From positions 1,625,353 through 1,689,352 of the forward strand of contig NC_011831.1 in NCBI RefSeq assembly GCF_000021945.1: a DNA stretch of 64,000 nt, in the 5' to 3' direction. Below the pieces are notes generated by a model, which saw only the letters and a program-made list of their open reading frames with translations, searched no databases and was not told where the DNA came from. The position numbers were made by a program, and so were the translations under genes. Every line of letters begins with the position of its first letter. The stretch's first letter is position 1. Shown here piece by piece: positions 26,967 to 35,096 of the stretch. The stretch comes from Chloroflexus aggregans DSM 9485. Lineage in GTDB: Bacteria > Chloroflexota > Chloroflexia > Chloroflexales > Chloroflexaceae.

Positions 26967-27785
26967 ATGATCGACTTGTTGAATATCATCGCGCCGGTGG
27001 CGCTGACGATCTTTGTGGTCGGGGTGGGCTTGCGGTTAGGGCGGTTCGGTGTCGCGCTGCTGACGAAACGCCATCCGCGAGGCGTGTCGCCAACATTCGT
27101 GCCGATGCCGCGACGCATGGGCGTCTTGGCGGCCTTGAATGCGGTGCTGTTTGGACCATTTAAGCATTTTTATCGCCGGTCGAACCCGACGTGGGGCCGT
27201 GGTTATCTGTTGTACCACGTGGCGATTATCACCGAGGTGATCGGGTATAGCATTTCGGCGCTCATCGTCTTTGCGGCGATCGTGCTCGGGCGACCGGTAC
27301 CGGATGTGTCATTGCACCTCGAAGAGAGCTTTAATTACTCACCGGCTAATCTGCTTGCCATCATCTTCGGCAACGGCGAAATGTTACAGGCACGGTTCCT
27401 GTTTGGGGATGCGGCTCCTATCTTCATCGGTATCACGTGGGTAGCCGTCGGCTTTGCAGTCCTCGGTAATTTGCATCTCATGACGGTGTTGCTACGCCGA
27501 TGGAGCGGCGCCGTTGTTGGTGACATCGACCACGCGGCCAAGGGTATTCGCACCCCCGGTCGGCGGCCATGGGATCGGATGTTGGTTCGCACCATCATCT
27601 TCTTCATTATCTGGACGGAACTTCTCGCCCGTTTGCATATCGTTCCCGGCATTGTCTACTTTCACGCGCTGCTGGGGTTAGCGTTGTTTGTCCTCTTGCC
27701 GTTTACGTATCTCTTCCACATGGTCTATAACTTCCTCGCCGTCTTCTACGCGGTGCGGCGGCGGATGGCGCGCACGATTGCGTAA
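26967..27785 (+). CDS. NarI/DsrM-like membrane subunit (nitrate reductase gamma-like, probable b-type cytochrome)
   Basis: This 272-residue integral membrane protein has about six hydrophobic segments. It starts at an ATG with AGGAGG six bases upstream. His residues within or near helices (YHVAIITEVIGY, LGNLHLMTVLL, VYFHALLGLALF, YLFHMVYNFL) are plausible axial heme b ligands, as in NarI and DsrM/HmeC. With the upstream HdrD/DsrK-like protein it forms a two-gene unit that could exchange electrons between the menaquinone pool and a cytoplasmic thiol/disulfide couple or another redox enzyme. The physiological substrate is unknown. The gene is convergent with fdhD and the molybdopterin oxidoreductase. 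Confidence 0.8.
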   Translation: MIDLLNIIAPVALTIFVVGVGLRLGRFGVALLTKRHPRGVSPTFVPMPRRMGVLAALNAVLFGPFKHFYRRSNPTWGRGYLLYHVAIITEVIGYSISALIVFAAIVLGRPVPDVSLHLEESFNYSPANLLAIIFGNGEMLQARFLFGDAAPIFIGITWVAVGFAVLGNLHLMTVLLRRWSGAVVGDIDHAAKGIRTPGRRPWDRMLVRTIIFFIIWTELLARLHIVPGIVYFHALLGLALFVLLPFTYLFHMVYNFLAVFYAVRRRMARTIA

Positions 27786-27947
27786 CGATTGCACGTCGGA
27801 TACGACCGCCTGAGCGACACCACTCGTTGGGTCGCTACGGGCGGTCGCCCAAGTGATGGGCACGTACCTCAGTGTGGTCGTTTCCCATAGCCTGCTCGGG
27901 TGCGAACAACGTTCACGCAGAGCCAGGCACGGCTCAGGTTCATCACC

Positions 27948-28817
27948 CTACCGATGATCGTCTGCGCGTACCACCCGTTCGACACCGGTATAGATATTCC
28001 ACCCAGCACCCCGGAGAAAACCGATGAGGGTCATATTAAAGTGCTGAGCCAACGTCACCGCTAATGTTGACGGTGCGCCGACAGCGACCACAAGCGGAAT
28101 GCGCGCCATTAATGCTTTTTGCATGATTTCAAAGCTCGCCCGCCCACTGACTACCAGCATTGATTGGCGTAAGTGAGCCAGCGTGCCGTTGAGTACGTGA
28201 GTACCGATCAGCTTATCGACGGCATTGTGTCGACCGATGTCTTCATACAGGGTAAGCAATTGCCCACTTGTGGTGAAGAGGGCGGCAGCATGCAGACCAC
28301 CGGTACGCGCGAAGAGTCGTTGCGCTTGCCGCAACGTGTCATCGATCCTGGTCAAAACGGTACACGTGACCCGCACCGTCGGATCGTCGATCAGCGGTGT
28401 ACAGCCCCGGAGATGGAGCGACTCGAGCGAGGCTTTACCACAAACACCGCATGAAGAAGAGACGAAGAAGAAGCGACGATGCGCCTCAAGATCGAGATCA
28501 CGGTCGGCGCGCAGATTGACAATGAGCGTGTTGAAGCGCGCCTCGTCATCGAGTTCCGCATCAACACAGTAGCGAATGGTCGTAATGTCGTAGCGATCAC
28601 GAATAATCCCCTCACCGAACAGAAACCCGGTAGCCAACTCCACATCGGCATCAGGGGTGCGCATCAGGGTGGCGAGCTGCACTGTCTGCTGAGTACTCGG
28701 TATGGAGAGCCGTATCTCAAGCGGCTCTTCAACGACGACCGCATCTTTTTCGCGCCGGCAATACCCTTCGCGCACCTTGACTACGGTATGCCGACGAACG
28801 GTTGCTCGGGAGATCAT
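27948..28817 (-). CDS. fdhD: Formate dehydrogenase accessory sulfurtransferase FdhD
   Basis: From ATG 28817 (preceded by GAGGA at 5 bases) the protein has 289 residues; a TTG ten codons upstream is less likely. FdhD passes sulfur from a cysteine desulfurase to the molybdenum cofactor of formate dehydrogenase, which needs the sulfido ligand. Visible features: VVEEPLEIRLSI, MRTPDADVELATGFLFGEGI near residue 55, the Cys pair SSSCGVCGKAS near residue 120 that carries the persulfide, LYEDIGRHNAVDKLIG near residue 195 and VSGRASFEIMQKAL near residue 225. It lies ~50 bases after the oxidoreductase gene on the same strand and surely serves it. Confidence 0.93.
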   Translation of the reverse strand: MISRATVRRHTVVKVREGYCRREKDAVVVEEPLEIRLSIPSTQQTVQLATLMRTPDADVELATGFLFGEGIIRDRYDITTIRYCVDAELDDEARFNTLIVNLRADRDLDLEAHRRFFFVSSSCGVCGKASLESLHLRGCTPLIDDPTVRVTCTVLTRIDDTLRQAQRLFARTGGLHAAALFTTSGQLLTLYEDIGRHNAVDKLIGTHVLNGTLAHLRQSMLVVSGRASFEIMQKALMARIPLVVAVGAPSTLAVTLAQHFNMTLIGFLRGAGWNIYTGVERVVRADDHR

Positions 28818-28869
28818 CGGTTCCTCACTTGGTGGTACGAGGCCCAACCACGCGCCTCAACCCGTTGCG

Positions 28870-31104
28870 TCATTCAACCGTCACCGGCACCTCGACCGGA
28901 TGAATACTCACGATGGCTTTGTACGCCGGAACACCTGACCCCGGATCGCGCCGACGCGCATCGATCAAAACATTTCCTTCCGGCCAATGTACCTGCACGT
29001 TCCCCGGCTTCAATGGAGCAAACTTGATCCGTGCCCGGAGTTCACCCACTGCCGAACGCAGCACAACCCACTCACCTTCCCGTACTCCCAACCGAGCCGC
29101 ATCGTCTGGATTGATCAGCACATCATCGCGGTGTGCCCCGTTGAGTGGATCGCGTTCATCGTGAATCAGCGAATTGAATTGCTTCCCACGTCGCGTCTTG
29201 AGCACGAACATACCCGGCGGGAGATTTGTATCCGGTGGCGTGAGTGGGGTAAACTGCGCTCTTCCATCGCGGGTCGCAAAAACACCACCGCGACAGAGAA
29301 TACGACCTCCCCATTGCACATGATCGCCGGCTTTGCGCAGATGCTGAATACCGTCGTACTCAGGAACAATCCGCGCAATCTCATCACGAATCTGCTGTCC
29401 ATCGACAAAACGGATCAGCCGTGACCGTCCAGGATAGGTGCGTTCGGCGACGTGCATCAGAATCTCCCACTCACTGCGCGCCTCAGCCGGTGGCGGGGTG
29501 ATATATGGGGAGAAGATAATCTCACGCTCGGTGCTTGTCTCGGAACCGCCATCGCGTTGCTCGTAGCGCGTCGCCGCCGGGAGCAAGATGACTGTATCGG
29601 CGGGATCGACCAGCATCTGGCTCGAAAGCACAATATCCTGATGAACACGCAGGGCCGGACGGCTCAACGCAGTACGGATATAGGCCGGATCTGGCATTGT
29701 ATCGAGAAAATTGCCACCGACGGCATAAAATATCTCAAGCTGCCCATCGTAAGCGGCATCGATCATCTCGCCACAGCTTAGCCCTTTCCAATCGGGTACA
29801 GCAAAACCCCACTGCTCGCTCAGCCAACGGGCATGCTCGGCATTCACCGGCTTACCGCCGGGAAATGTGGTCGCGGTACAGCCCATCTCGCCACCACCCT
29901 GCACGCCACTATGGCCACGAATCGGCATAACACCACAATACTCACGACCGATAAAGCCGCGCGCCAGCGCTACATTAATGATCGCTTTGACATTCTCAAC
30001 GCCGTACTCGTGCTGGGTAATCCCCATACTCCATACAAAAACGGCACTCTTCGCGTGGGCCAGTAGTTCGGCAAACGCCAGCATCTCGGCACGGGTTGCA
30101 CCGCTCGCCTGTTCTAGTTCTGTCCACGCTTGAGTTTCCAATGCCGCCTGTACCTCGTCGAAATCACGGGTATGCGCGTCGATAAATGCACGGTCGAGCC
30201 AACCGCGTTCGATCAGGTGTTTCAGCGTACCGTTAAGAAACGCTATGTCCCCACCGGTCTGGATCTGAAAAAAGCGGTCGGCAAGCCGCGTACCGAACAA
30301 AGCGCTTTCAAACACACTCGGTACCCAATAGCGCTCAAGACCCGGCTCGCGATAGGGGTTAATCACCACAATGCGGGTCCCGTGCTGCTTCGCGTAATAG
30401 AGATATTTCGTCGTCACCGGTTGGTTGTTAGGAGCATCGCTCCCGATAAACACCAACACGTCGGTCCCGATCCAATCGCGATAACTACAGGTCGAAGCGG
30501 CGACGCCGAGTGTCTGTTTCATCGCGGTGGTACTCGGCGCGTGACACAGACGAGCCGCGTTATCAACATTGTTCGTACCAAGAAAACGCGCTACTTTCTG
30601 CGCCACATAGTACGTCTCGTTGGTAATCCCACGCGAGGTCAGGTAGAATGCGATCTGATGCGGATCGACCGTGCGGATCCGGGCGGCAATCTCGTTCAAG
30701 GCTGCATCCCACGTTATGCGACGGAAGCCGGCTTCACCGCGGCGCCGGATCAGAGGGTAAGGGAGACGACCCAACGCCCGCAACTCACGCCCGTTGAGTA
30801 ATTGCAGGGAGGCTACATCGGCGAGACGGCGAATATCGAGTGGTGGCATCGTATTGAGCCGCAACAGATTCAGCCGTACTGTGCAGAGGTGAACACCCTT
30901 CATCGTAAAATCGCGCAAGCCGGTTGTACCGAGAGCACAACCATCACATACGCCCTTGTGCAAAATGCGCCATGCTGTGCCTAAGTTATCGCGATTTTCC
31001 CAAATAGTACGCACGATTTCCCAATAATGGTTGGGCTTTACCTGACCCAAACCGTTGGGTACCAAACTAACCCACGTTGCCGGATTCCAGCCCCGTCGCT
31101 TCAT
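28870..31104 (-). CDS. YdeP/FdhF-type molybdopterin oxidoreductase alpha subunit (formate dehydrogenase-like)
   Basis: This 744-residue protein belongs to the Mo-bisPGD (DMSO reductase) superfamily and matches the TIGR01701 branch that includes E. coli YdeP. The N-terminus has CDGC (C53, C56) and a further Cys near residue 75, fitting the family's short Fe-S motif rather than the normal CxxCxxxC of FDH. The probable Mo ligand is the Cys of ARLCHAPST near residue 185, not selenocysteine. [16 protein letters not shown] near residue 395 and [11 protein letters not shown] near residue 465 contact the cofactor. The C-terminal beta-barrel domain includes [23 protein letters not shown] 31104 follows GAGGAG. 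Pairing with fdhD supports formate-type chemistry, but YdeP-like proteins have no proven substrate. Confidence 0.85.
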   Translation of the reverse strand: MKRRGWNPATWVSLVPNGLGQVKPNHYWEIVRTIWENRDNLGTAWRILHKGVCDGCALGTTGLRDFTMKGVHLCTVRLNLLRLNTMPPLDIRRLADVASLQLLNGRELRALGRLPYPLIRRRGEAGFRRITWDAALNEIAARIRTVDPHQIAFYLTSRGITNETYYVAQKVARFLGTNNVDNAARLCHAPSTTAMKQTLGVAASTCSYRDWIGTDVLVFIGSDAPNNQPVTTKYLYYAKQHGTRIVVINPYREPGLERYWVPSVFESALFGTRLADRFFQIQTGGDIAFLNGTLKHLIERGWLDRAFIDAHTRDFDEVQAALETQAWTELEQASGATRAEMLAFAELLAHAKSAVFVWSMGITQHEYGVENVKAIINVALARGFIGREYCGVMPIRGHSGVQGGGEMGCTATTFPGGKPVNAEHARWLSEQWGFAVPDWKGLSCGEMIDAAYDGQLEIFYAVGGNFLDTMPDPAYIRTALSRPALRVHQDIVLSSQMLVDPADTVILLPAATRYEQRDGGSETSTEREIIFSPYITPPPAEARSEWEILMHVAERTYPGRSRLIRFVDGQQIRDEIARIVPEYDGIQHLRKAGDHVQWGGRILCRGGVFATRDGRAQFTPLTPPDTNLPPGMFVLKTRRGKQFNSLIHDERDPLNGAHRDDVLINPDDAARLGVREGEWVVLRSAVGELRARIKFAPLKPGNVQVHWPEGNVLIDARRRDPGSGVPAYKAIVSIHPVEVPVTVE

Positions 31105-31306
31105 ATTGACTCCTCGTGTGTTGAGCGAATTGGGAAAGCTCTACCTTTAATTGTACTGCAACTACCGGTGAGCGTACAACTTTTGCTTTAGCAGTGATCT
31201 GTTTGTAGGAATAAGCATCAACGACCATCTGATGGTACGTCATCCTTCGTCATAACCCTCTAGACAAAACCCCTTCGATTCGTGTAGACTAGGATAAGGA
31301 GGTTGT

Positions 31307-32011
31307 ATGCACGTCCAACCCGAACCCATCGTAGTGATAGCCGCTCACGCCGACGATATAGAGTTCGCCGCTGCCGGCACGATTGCCGGTTGGGCAGCAG
31401 CCGGGCATCCGATCACCTATTGCATCGTTACCGACGGATCGGCAGGGTCAAACGAACCGGGAGCCGATCTCACGGCATTAGTCCAACGTCGGCAGGAAGA
31501 ACAGCGGGCCGCCGCTGCTGTTTTGGGTGTGCATGATGTGCGCTTTCTTGGCTATCGTGATGGCGTGTTACAACCCACCCTCGAATTACGACGCGAACTG
31601 ACGCGCCTTATCCGTGAGGTACGTCCATTCCGTGTCCTCTGCCAGGACCCAACGCTGGTCTTTGCCGGCAAGAGCTACATCAATCATCCTGACCATCGTG
31701 CTGCTGGCGAAGCAGCGATCTATGCCGTCTTTCCCAGCGCCGAAACGCGCCCCATCTTTCCAGAACTGCTCGCCGAAGGCTACGAGCCGCACAAAGTGCG
31801 CGAACTCTACCTGATGTTCCCACCAACACCCGATCTTTACCTCGACATTAGCGACCGGATCGAGCAAAAGATCGAGAGTCTGCTCTGTCATCGATCGCAA
31901 CTCGGCCCCGAAGTCGTCGATTGGGTGCGCAAGTGGGATGCCGAAAACGGCGCGCAGATTGGCGTTGCCTACGCCGAAGCCTTCCGGGTGCTGCGTCTCG
32001 TCGATAATTAA
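31307..32011 (+). CDS. PIG-L (LmbE-like) family deacetylase
   Basis: This 234-residue protein starts at ATG 31307 with AAGGAGG upstream. The zinc motif AHADDIEF near residue 12 replaces the usual AHPDDxE (Ala for Pro), with both Asp residues and the Glu intact. NHPDHRAAGEAA near residue 127 provides the second zinc His. The family removes acetyl groups from N-acetylglucosaminyl conjugates (mycothiol and bacillithiol synthesis, GPI anchors) or other sugars. The exact substrate is unknown. It is divergent from the molybdopterin oxidoreductase with a 200-base shared upstream region, and no thiol-biosynthesis partner is adjacent. Confidence 0.87.
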   Translation: MHVQPEPIVVIAAHADDIEFAAAGTIAGWAAAGHPITYCIVTDGSAGSNEPGADLTALVQRRQEEQRAAAAVLGVHDVRFLGYRDGVLQPTLELRRELTRLIREVRPFRVLCQDPTLVFAGKSYINHPDHRAAGEAAIYAVFPSAETRPIFPELLAEGYEPHKVRELYLMFPPTPDLYLDISDRIEQKIESLLCHRSQLGPEVVDWVRKWDAENGAQIGVAYAEAFRVLRLVDN

Positions 32012-32343
32012 CCGCGCGACACGAACCATTCCGATCACGGATAGCGTCTGCTGCACCCGGATGGTTTGGTGTACGCGCTGTGTTGTTGTTGCTAGCGCCG
32101 GTGCATACCGGCTAGAAAGGAAAACCATTGGCAGATTGATACCGATGCGGTGTGCGTGAGTCAGGGCCGCGCACATCTCAGTTGCACCGAGGTTGATGTT
32201 CGGTGTGTTGCCCTGGTGTCCGTGTCCGCGCCAGCGTCGGGGCGAGTGCCTACGATGTGGTTTCCCCTAATTGCCTACTGCGGCGTAGCAGTCGCGCATT
32301 GCGCGTCGGAGACCACGGTAGCGGACGTAGTTAGTGAGGCTAT
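32012..32343 (+). other. Intergenic region, nothing recognised
   Basis: This 332-base gap between PIG-L and the aminotransferase contains only short frames without ribosome binding sites or homology. It probably holds the aminotransferase promoter, which I could not define. Confidence 0.4.
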
Positions 32344-33783
32344 ATGAGTACCTTGACGAACAATCGGTTACAAGCCCTCAGCGACAATGTGTGGTTACAC
32401 TTCTTCCAAATGGGCCATTTCTCCAGTACCGGCGCGCGACCCACTGTGCTCGTGCGTGGTGAAGGGTCGCGCGTGTGGGATCAAGACGGTCACGAGTATA
32501 TTGATGGTTTGTCCGGTCTTTTCACAGTCAATGTCGGTTATGGTCGCCGCGAAATCATTGAGGCGATCGGTGCGCAACTGAGCGAGATTGCATACGTTAG
32601 CCCCTTTAGTTTCCCCAGCATCCCCCAAATCGATCTATCGGCACGGCTAGCCGCTATTAGTCCGACCGGCCCTCGCTCACGGGTCTTCTTGACCACCGGT
32701 GGCTCAGATGCGGTTGAAACTGCCCTGAAGCTGGCAAAAGCCTATCAACGCCGCCGTGGATTTGCCGACCGTACCAAGATCATTGCCCGCCGGATTAGTT
32801 ATCACGGTACCTCGATGGGTGCCCTGTCGGTTAATGGTGTAACCTCGATCCGCAACGGGTTCGGCCCACTGGTTCCGGGAGCGCGCCACGTACCGCTCCC
32901 CTATCGCTACCGCTGCGATTACTGTGCTTTACACAGTGGCTGCCGTGGCGTCTGCGCTGATGAGGTGGAACGCCTGATTGAGTTTGAAGGGCCGGAGACA
33001 ATTGCCGCCATCATCATGGAACCGGTCCAGAATAGCGGCGGTGCGATCGTCTCGCCGCCCGGCTACCTCCAACGTATCCGCCAAATCTGCGATCACTACG
33101 GCATTGTTATGATTGTCGATGAAGTCATCTGCGGTTTTGGGCGGGTAGGTGACTGGTTCGGTTCCACGGCGATGGAGGTTCACCCCGACATCATTACCTG
33201 CGCCAAAGGGATTACCAGTGGCTATGCACCGCTCGGTGCGACAATTGTGCGTGACACCATTGCCGATATGTTTGTTTCCGAGAATGACGCCGACAAGTTC
33301 ATGCACGGTATTACCTTCGGTGGACACGTAGCGAGTTGCGCTGCCGCGCTCGCAAATCTCGACATTATCGAACGTGAACACCTGCTTGAGCGCAGCCGTG
33401 AGATGGGGGCGTACCTCATGCGTGAACTAGAGGCGGCGATTGGCCAGCACCCCAACGTCGGCGAGGTGCGCGGGATGGGCATGTTTATGGCGGTTGAGCT
33501 GGTGCGTGACCGTACCACCCGCGAGTCTATCGCCGAAGAGCGGTTGATGAGCTGGTTGAGCGATCAGTTGAAGCAACGCGGGTTGATCTGTCGGGCTGAT
33601 GATCGACTCGAACCGGTGATCCAACTGGCGCCACCGTTGATCCTCACCCGCGAAGAGGCCGATCGCTGCGTGCGCATCGTCACGGAAGCGGTGCATGCAC
33701 TGGGACGCAAGTTGGGCAGCACGCCAGCGGTATTTGCGATCAATCCGCCAACGGAAACGAAAACCGCCGTGGCCGCGGATTAA
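32344..33783 (+). CDS. Class III PLP-dependent aminotransferase
   Basis: This 479-residue protein has the full class III (omega-aminotransferase) fold. DQDGHEYIDGLSGLFTVNVG near residue 46-65 is the N-terminal substrate region. FLTTGGSDAVETALKLA near residue 120 binds the PLP phosphate. ISYHGTSMGALSVNG near residue 155 stacks on the cofactor. IVDEVICGFGRVG near residue 260 has the PLP-contacting Asp. CAKGITSGYAPLG near residue 285 holds the Schiff-base Lys. An insertion with four cysteines (YRCDYCALHSGCRGVCADE) near residue 190-207 might bind a metal. The family uses beta-alanine, taurine, putrescine or similar amines with pyruvate; the exact substrate cannot be assigned. The gene is transcribed alone and followed by two hairpins. 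Confidence 0.88.
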   Translation: MSTLTNNRLQALSDNVWLHFFQMGHFSSTGARPTVLVRGEGSRVWDQDGHEYIDGLSGLFTVNVGYGRREIIEAIGAQLSEIAYVSPFSFPSIPQIDLSARLAAISPTGPRSRVFLTTGGSDAVETALKLAKAYQRRRGFADRTKIIARRISYHGTSMGALSVNGVTSIRNGFGPLVPGARHVPLPYRYRCDYCALHSGCRGVCADEVERLIEFEGPETIAAIIMEPVQNSGGAIVSPPGYLQRIRQICDHYGIVMIVDEVICGFGRVGDWFGSTAMEVHPDIITCAKGITSGYAPLGATIVRDTIADMFVSENDADKFMHGITFGGHVASCAAALANLDIIEREHLLERSREMGAYLMRELEAAIGQHPNVGEVRGMGMFMAVELVRDRTTRESIAEERLMSWLSDQLKQRGLICRADDRLEPVIQLAPPLILTREEADRCVRIVTEAVHALGRKLGSTPAVFAINPPTETKTAVAAD

Positions 33784-33807
33784 ACCCGCTGTATCGGGAT
33801 ATATTTC

Positions 33808-33836
33808 ATCGAGACGGATGGCTGTCCATCTCGATG
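33808..33836 (+). terminator. Hairpin after the aminotransferase gene
   Basis: CATCGAGACGGA (33808-33819) pairs with TCCATCTCGATG (33825-33836) with a single mismatch and a 5-base loop. It lies 25 bases after the stop codon. There is no T-run. Confidence 0.5.
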
Positions 33837-33856
33837 ACTCTTCGCCATCGCATCAA

Positions 33857-33880
33857 GGGAGAGACGGATGTCCGTCTCTT
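33857..33880 (+). terminator. Second GAGACG-type hairpin
   Basis: GAGAGACGGA and TCCGTCTCTT form a stem with a two-base apparent loop, centred at 33870. It shares the GAGACGG core with the hairpin just upstream and with the one after the PBP gene. Confidence 0.45.
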
Positions 33881-34046
33881 CCATGATTCACCGTAACCAA
33901 CCCCATCACGTTGCGCCCGTCATCCACTGCAATAGTTCACCGCAGGCGCAGCAGCGGGTGCAAAGGATTGTGCCAACCGGTGCGTGTGACGCAAGGCAAC
34001 AGCCTGATAGGCTAGGGCCTTGTGGGCAAAATCACTCCCACAACTA

Positions 34047-34075
34047 TTGTCACCCCACTATGTGCGTGGTAAACT
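34047..34075 (+). promoter_or_regulatory. Promoter of a short transcript / leader
   Basis: TTGTCA (34047-34052) and TAAACT (34070-34075) are exactly 17 bases apart. The next intrinsic terminator is only ~55 bases beyond the expected start, so a short RNA is predicted. Confidence 0.55.
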
Positions 34076-34081
34076 AGGTGT

Positions 34082-34162
34082 AGCTCATAGGTGATAAGGC
34101 TCACCGTTGAACTGCCCGCGGGCTGATGGCCTCTACAGAAGTCACCTTCTGTAGAGGCTTTT
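34082..34162 (+). ncRNA. Candidate ~80-nt small RNA or attenuating leader with intrinsic terminator
   Basis: Between the promoter at 34047-34075 and the terminator lies a non-coding stretch with a small CCCGCGGG palindrome. The terminator is a perfect 13-bp stem (34129-34141 with 34146-34158), a TCAC tetraloop and TTTT at 34159-34162. I do not recognise an RNA family. Because a truncated MutS-like gene starts 19 bases after the terminator, the element could be its former attenuator rather than a free-standing RNA. Confidence 0.45.
34129..34162 (+). terminator. Strong rho-independent terminator
   Basis: GCCTCTACAGAAG, loop TCAC, CTTCTGTAGAGGC, then TTTT: a 13-bp perfect stem with a tail of U residues, the best intrinsic terminator in the window. 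Confidence 0.88.
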
Positions 34163-34180
34163 GTGTTAGAGGCGAGGGAG

Positions 34181-34288
34181 ATGACGATGGCATTTCACAG
34201 CATTCTGTTCATCGATACCCCCGATGACACGCCGGCGCCGCAATGCTTCGCCGATTTGAACCTCGATCAGGTGGGTTTTCAAGTTTGA
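34181..34288 (+). pseudogene. Truncated N-terminal fragment of a MutS-like ATPase gene
   Basis: A 35-codon frame starts at ATG 34181 behind GAGGGAG and ends at TGA 34286. It begins MTMAFHSILFID and contains QCFADLNLDQV. FHSILF near the start and FADLNLDQ a little later are what I recall of the N-terminus of a MutS-like family of ~600 residues, in which the text continues with a V-x-A-I-T-x-G segment. Here the match stops just after DLNLDQV and the frame closes, so the rest of the gene has been deleted. The following 160 bases up to the tRNA show no continuation. Confidence 0.5.
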
Positions 34289-34451
34289 GTTAATCTTAAA
34301 TAAGATGGTCTGTTTTGTCAATATTAAAAAGCCACTAATGCCCACAGTGGCCCAATCCGTGGGCATCCGTCTCAATCCGCCTTCATCCGTGTCCCAGTCA
34401 AAATTTCGAGTAAAATAAGCGGGACACAGCGTTGCTGTGTCCCGTCCAGTT

Positions 34452-34526
34452 TGGTAGCGGCGGCAGGATTCGAACCTGCGACCTTCGGGTTATGAGCCCG
34501 ACGAGCTGCCACTGCTCCACGCCGCG
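34452..34526 (-). tRNA. Initiator tRNA-fMet (anticodon CAU), CCA encoded
   Basis: The minus strand folds into a complete cloverleaf with anticodon CAT in CGGGCTCATAACCCG. Three consecutive G-C pairs in the anticodon stem and a C1-U72 mismatch at the end of the acceptor stem (CGCGGCG against CGCCGCT) are the marks of the bacterial initiator. TTCGAAT is the T loop, and A73 plus CCA are encoded at the 3' end (34452-34455). The GGAGCAG and GCTCGTCGGGCTCATAACC parts match the E. coli initiator closely. Confidence 0.95.
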
Positions 34527-34559
34527 TCGCACGGAATAATATATCACACTGAGGCGAGT

Positions 34560-35051
34560 ATGTCAAGAGGTTTTTTGCTACATTGGATTGACGGGCAGGC
34601 ACATGCTACCGACCATCTTGATCTCATCCGGGCACTCTTCCGTGAATACGCAGCCGGCCTCCCGATTGATCTCGGGTATCAGGGGTTCGAGGCCGAATTA
34701 GCCACGCTTCCGGGCGCATATGCACCACCACAAGGTCGCCTACTCCTCGCACTGGCTGAAGGTAGCGCCGCCGGTTGTGTTGCCTTACGTCCACTTTCGG
34801 CAACGATCTGCGAAATGAAGCGGCTCTACGTGCGACCACCGTTTCGTCGGTTTGGACTGGGCCGCCTGCTGGTCAGCAAGCTCGTTGCCGAAGCGATAGC
34901 CATCGGCTACGAGCTGATGCGCCTCGATACCCTGCCTTCTATGCACAGTGCGATTCGGTTGTACGAAGCGCTCGGGTTTACCCGCTGTCCTCCCTACTAT
35001 CCAACACCGATTGCCGAAACCGTCTTCATGGAACGACGATTGCAGGTATAA
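34560..35051 (+). CDS. GNAT-family N-acetyltransferase
   Basis: This 163-residue protein has the GNAT acyl-CoA fold. The core beta-strand EMKRLYVRPPFRRFGLGRLL near residue 81-100 contains the R/Q-x-x-G-x-G/A pyrophosphate loop (RRFGLG), followed by AIGYELMRLDTL and ALGFTRCPPYYPTP, a typical GNAT ending. The N-terminal part fits the small-molecule acetyltransferase group. The substrate is unknown. It is a single gene, divergent from the initiator tRNA and convergent with the cyclopropane synthase. A short GC hairpin (CGGCGC/GCGCCG) between the two convergent genes may terminate both. Confidence 0.85.
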   Translation: MSRGFLLHWIDGQAHATDHLDLIRALFREYAAGLPIDLGYQGFEAELATLPGAYAPPQGRLLLALAEGSAAGCVALRPLSATICEMKRLYVRPPFRRFGLGRLLVSKLVAEAIAIGYELMRLDTLPSMHSAIRLYEALGFTRCPPYYPTPIAETVFMERRLQV

Positions 35052-35096
35052 CCACCCGGCGCAGCGGCGCCGATCAACAGCACCGCTGCGTCATCA

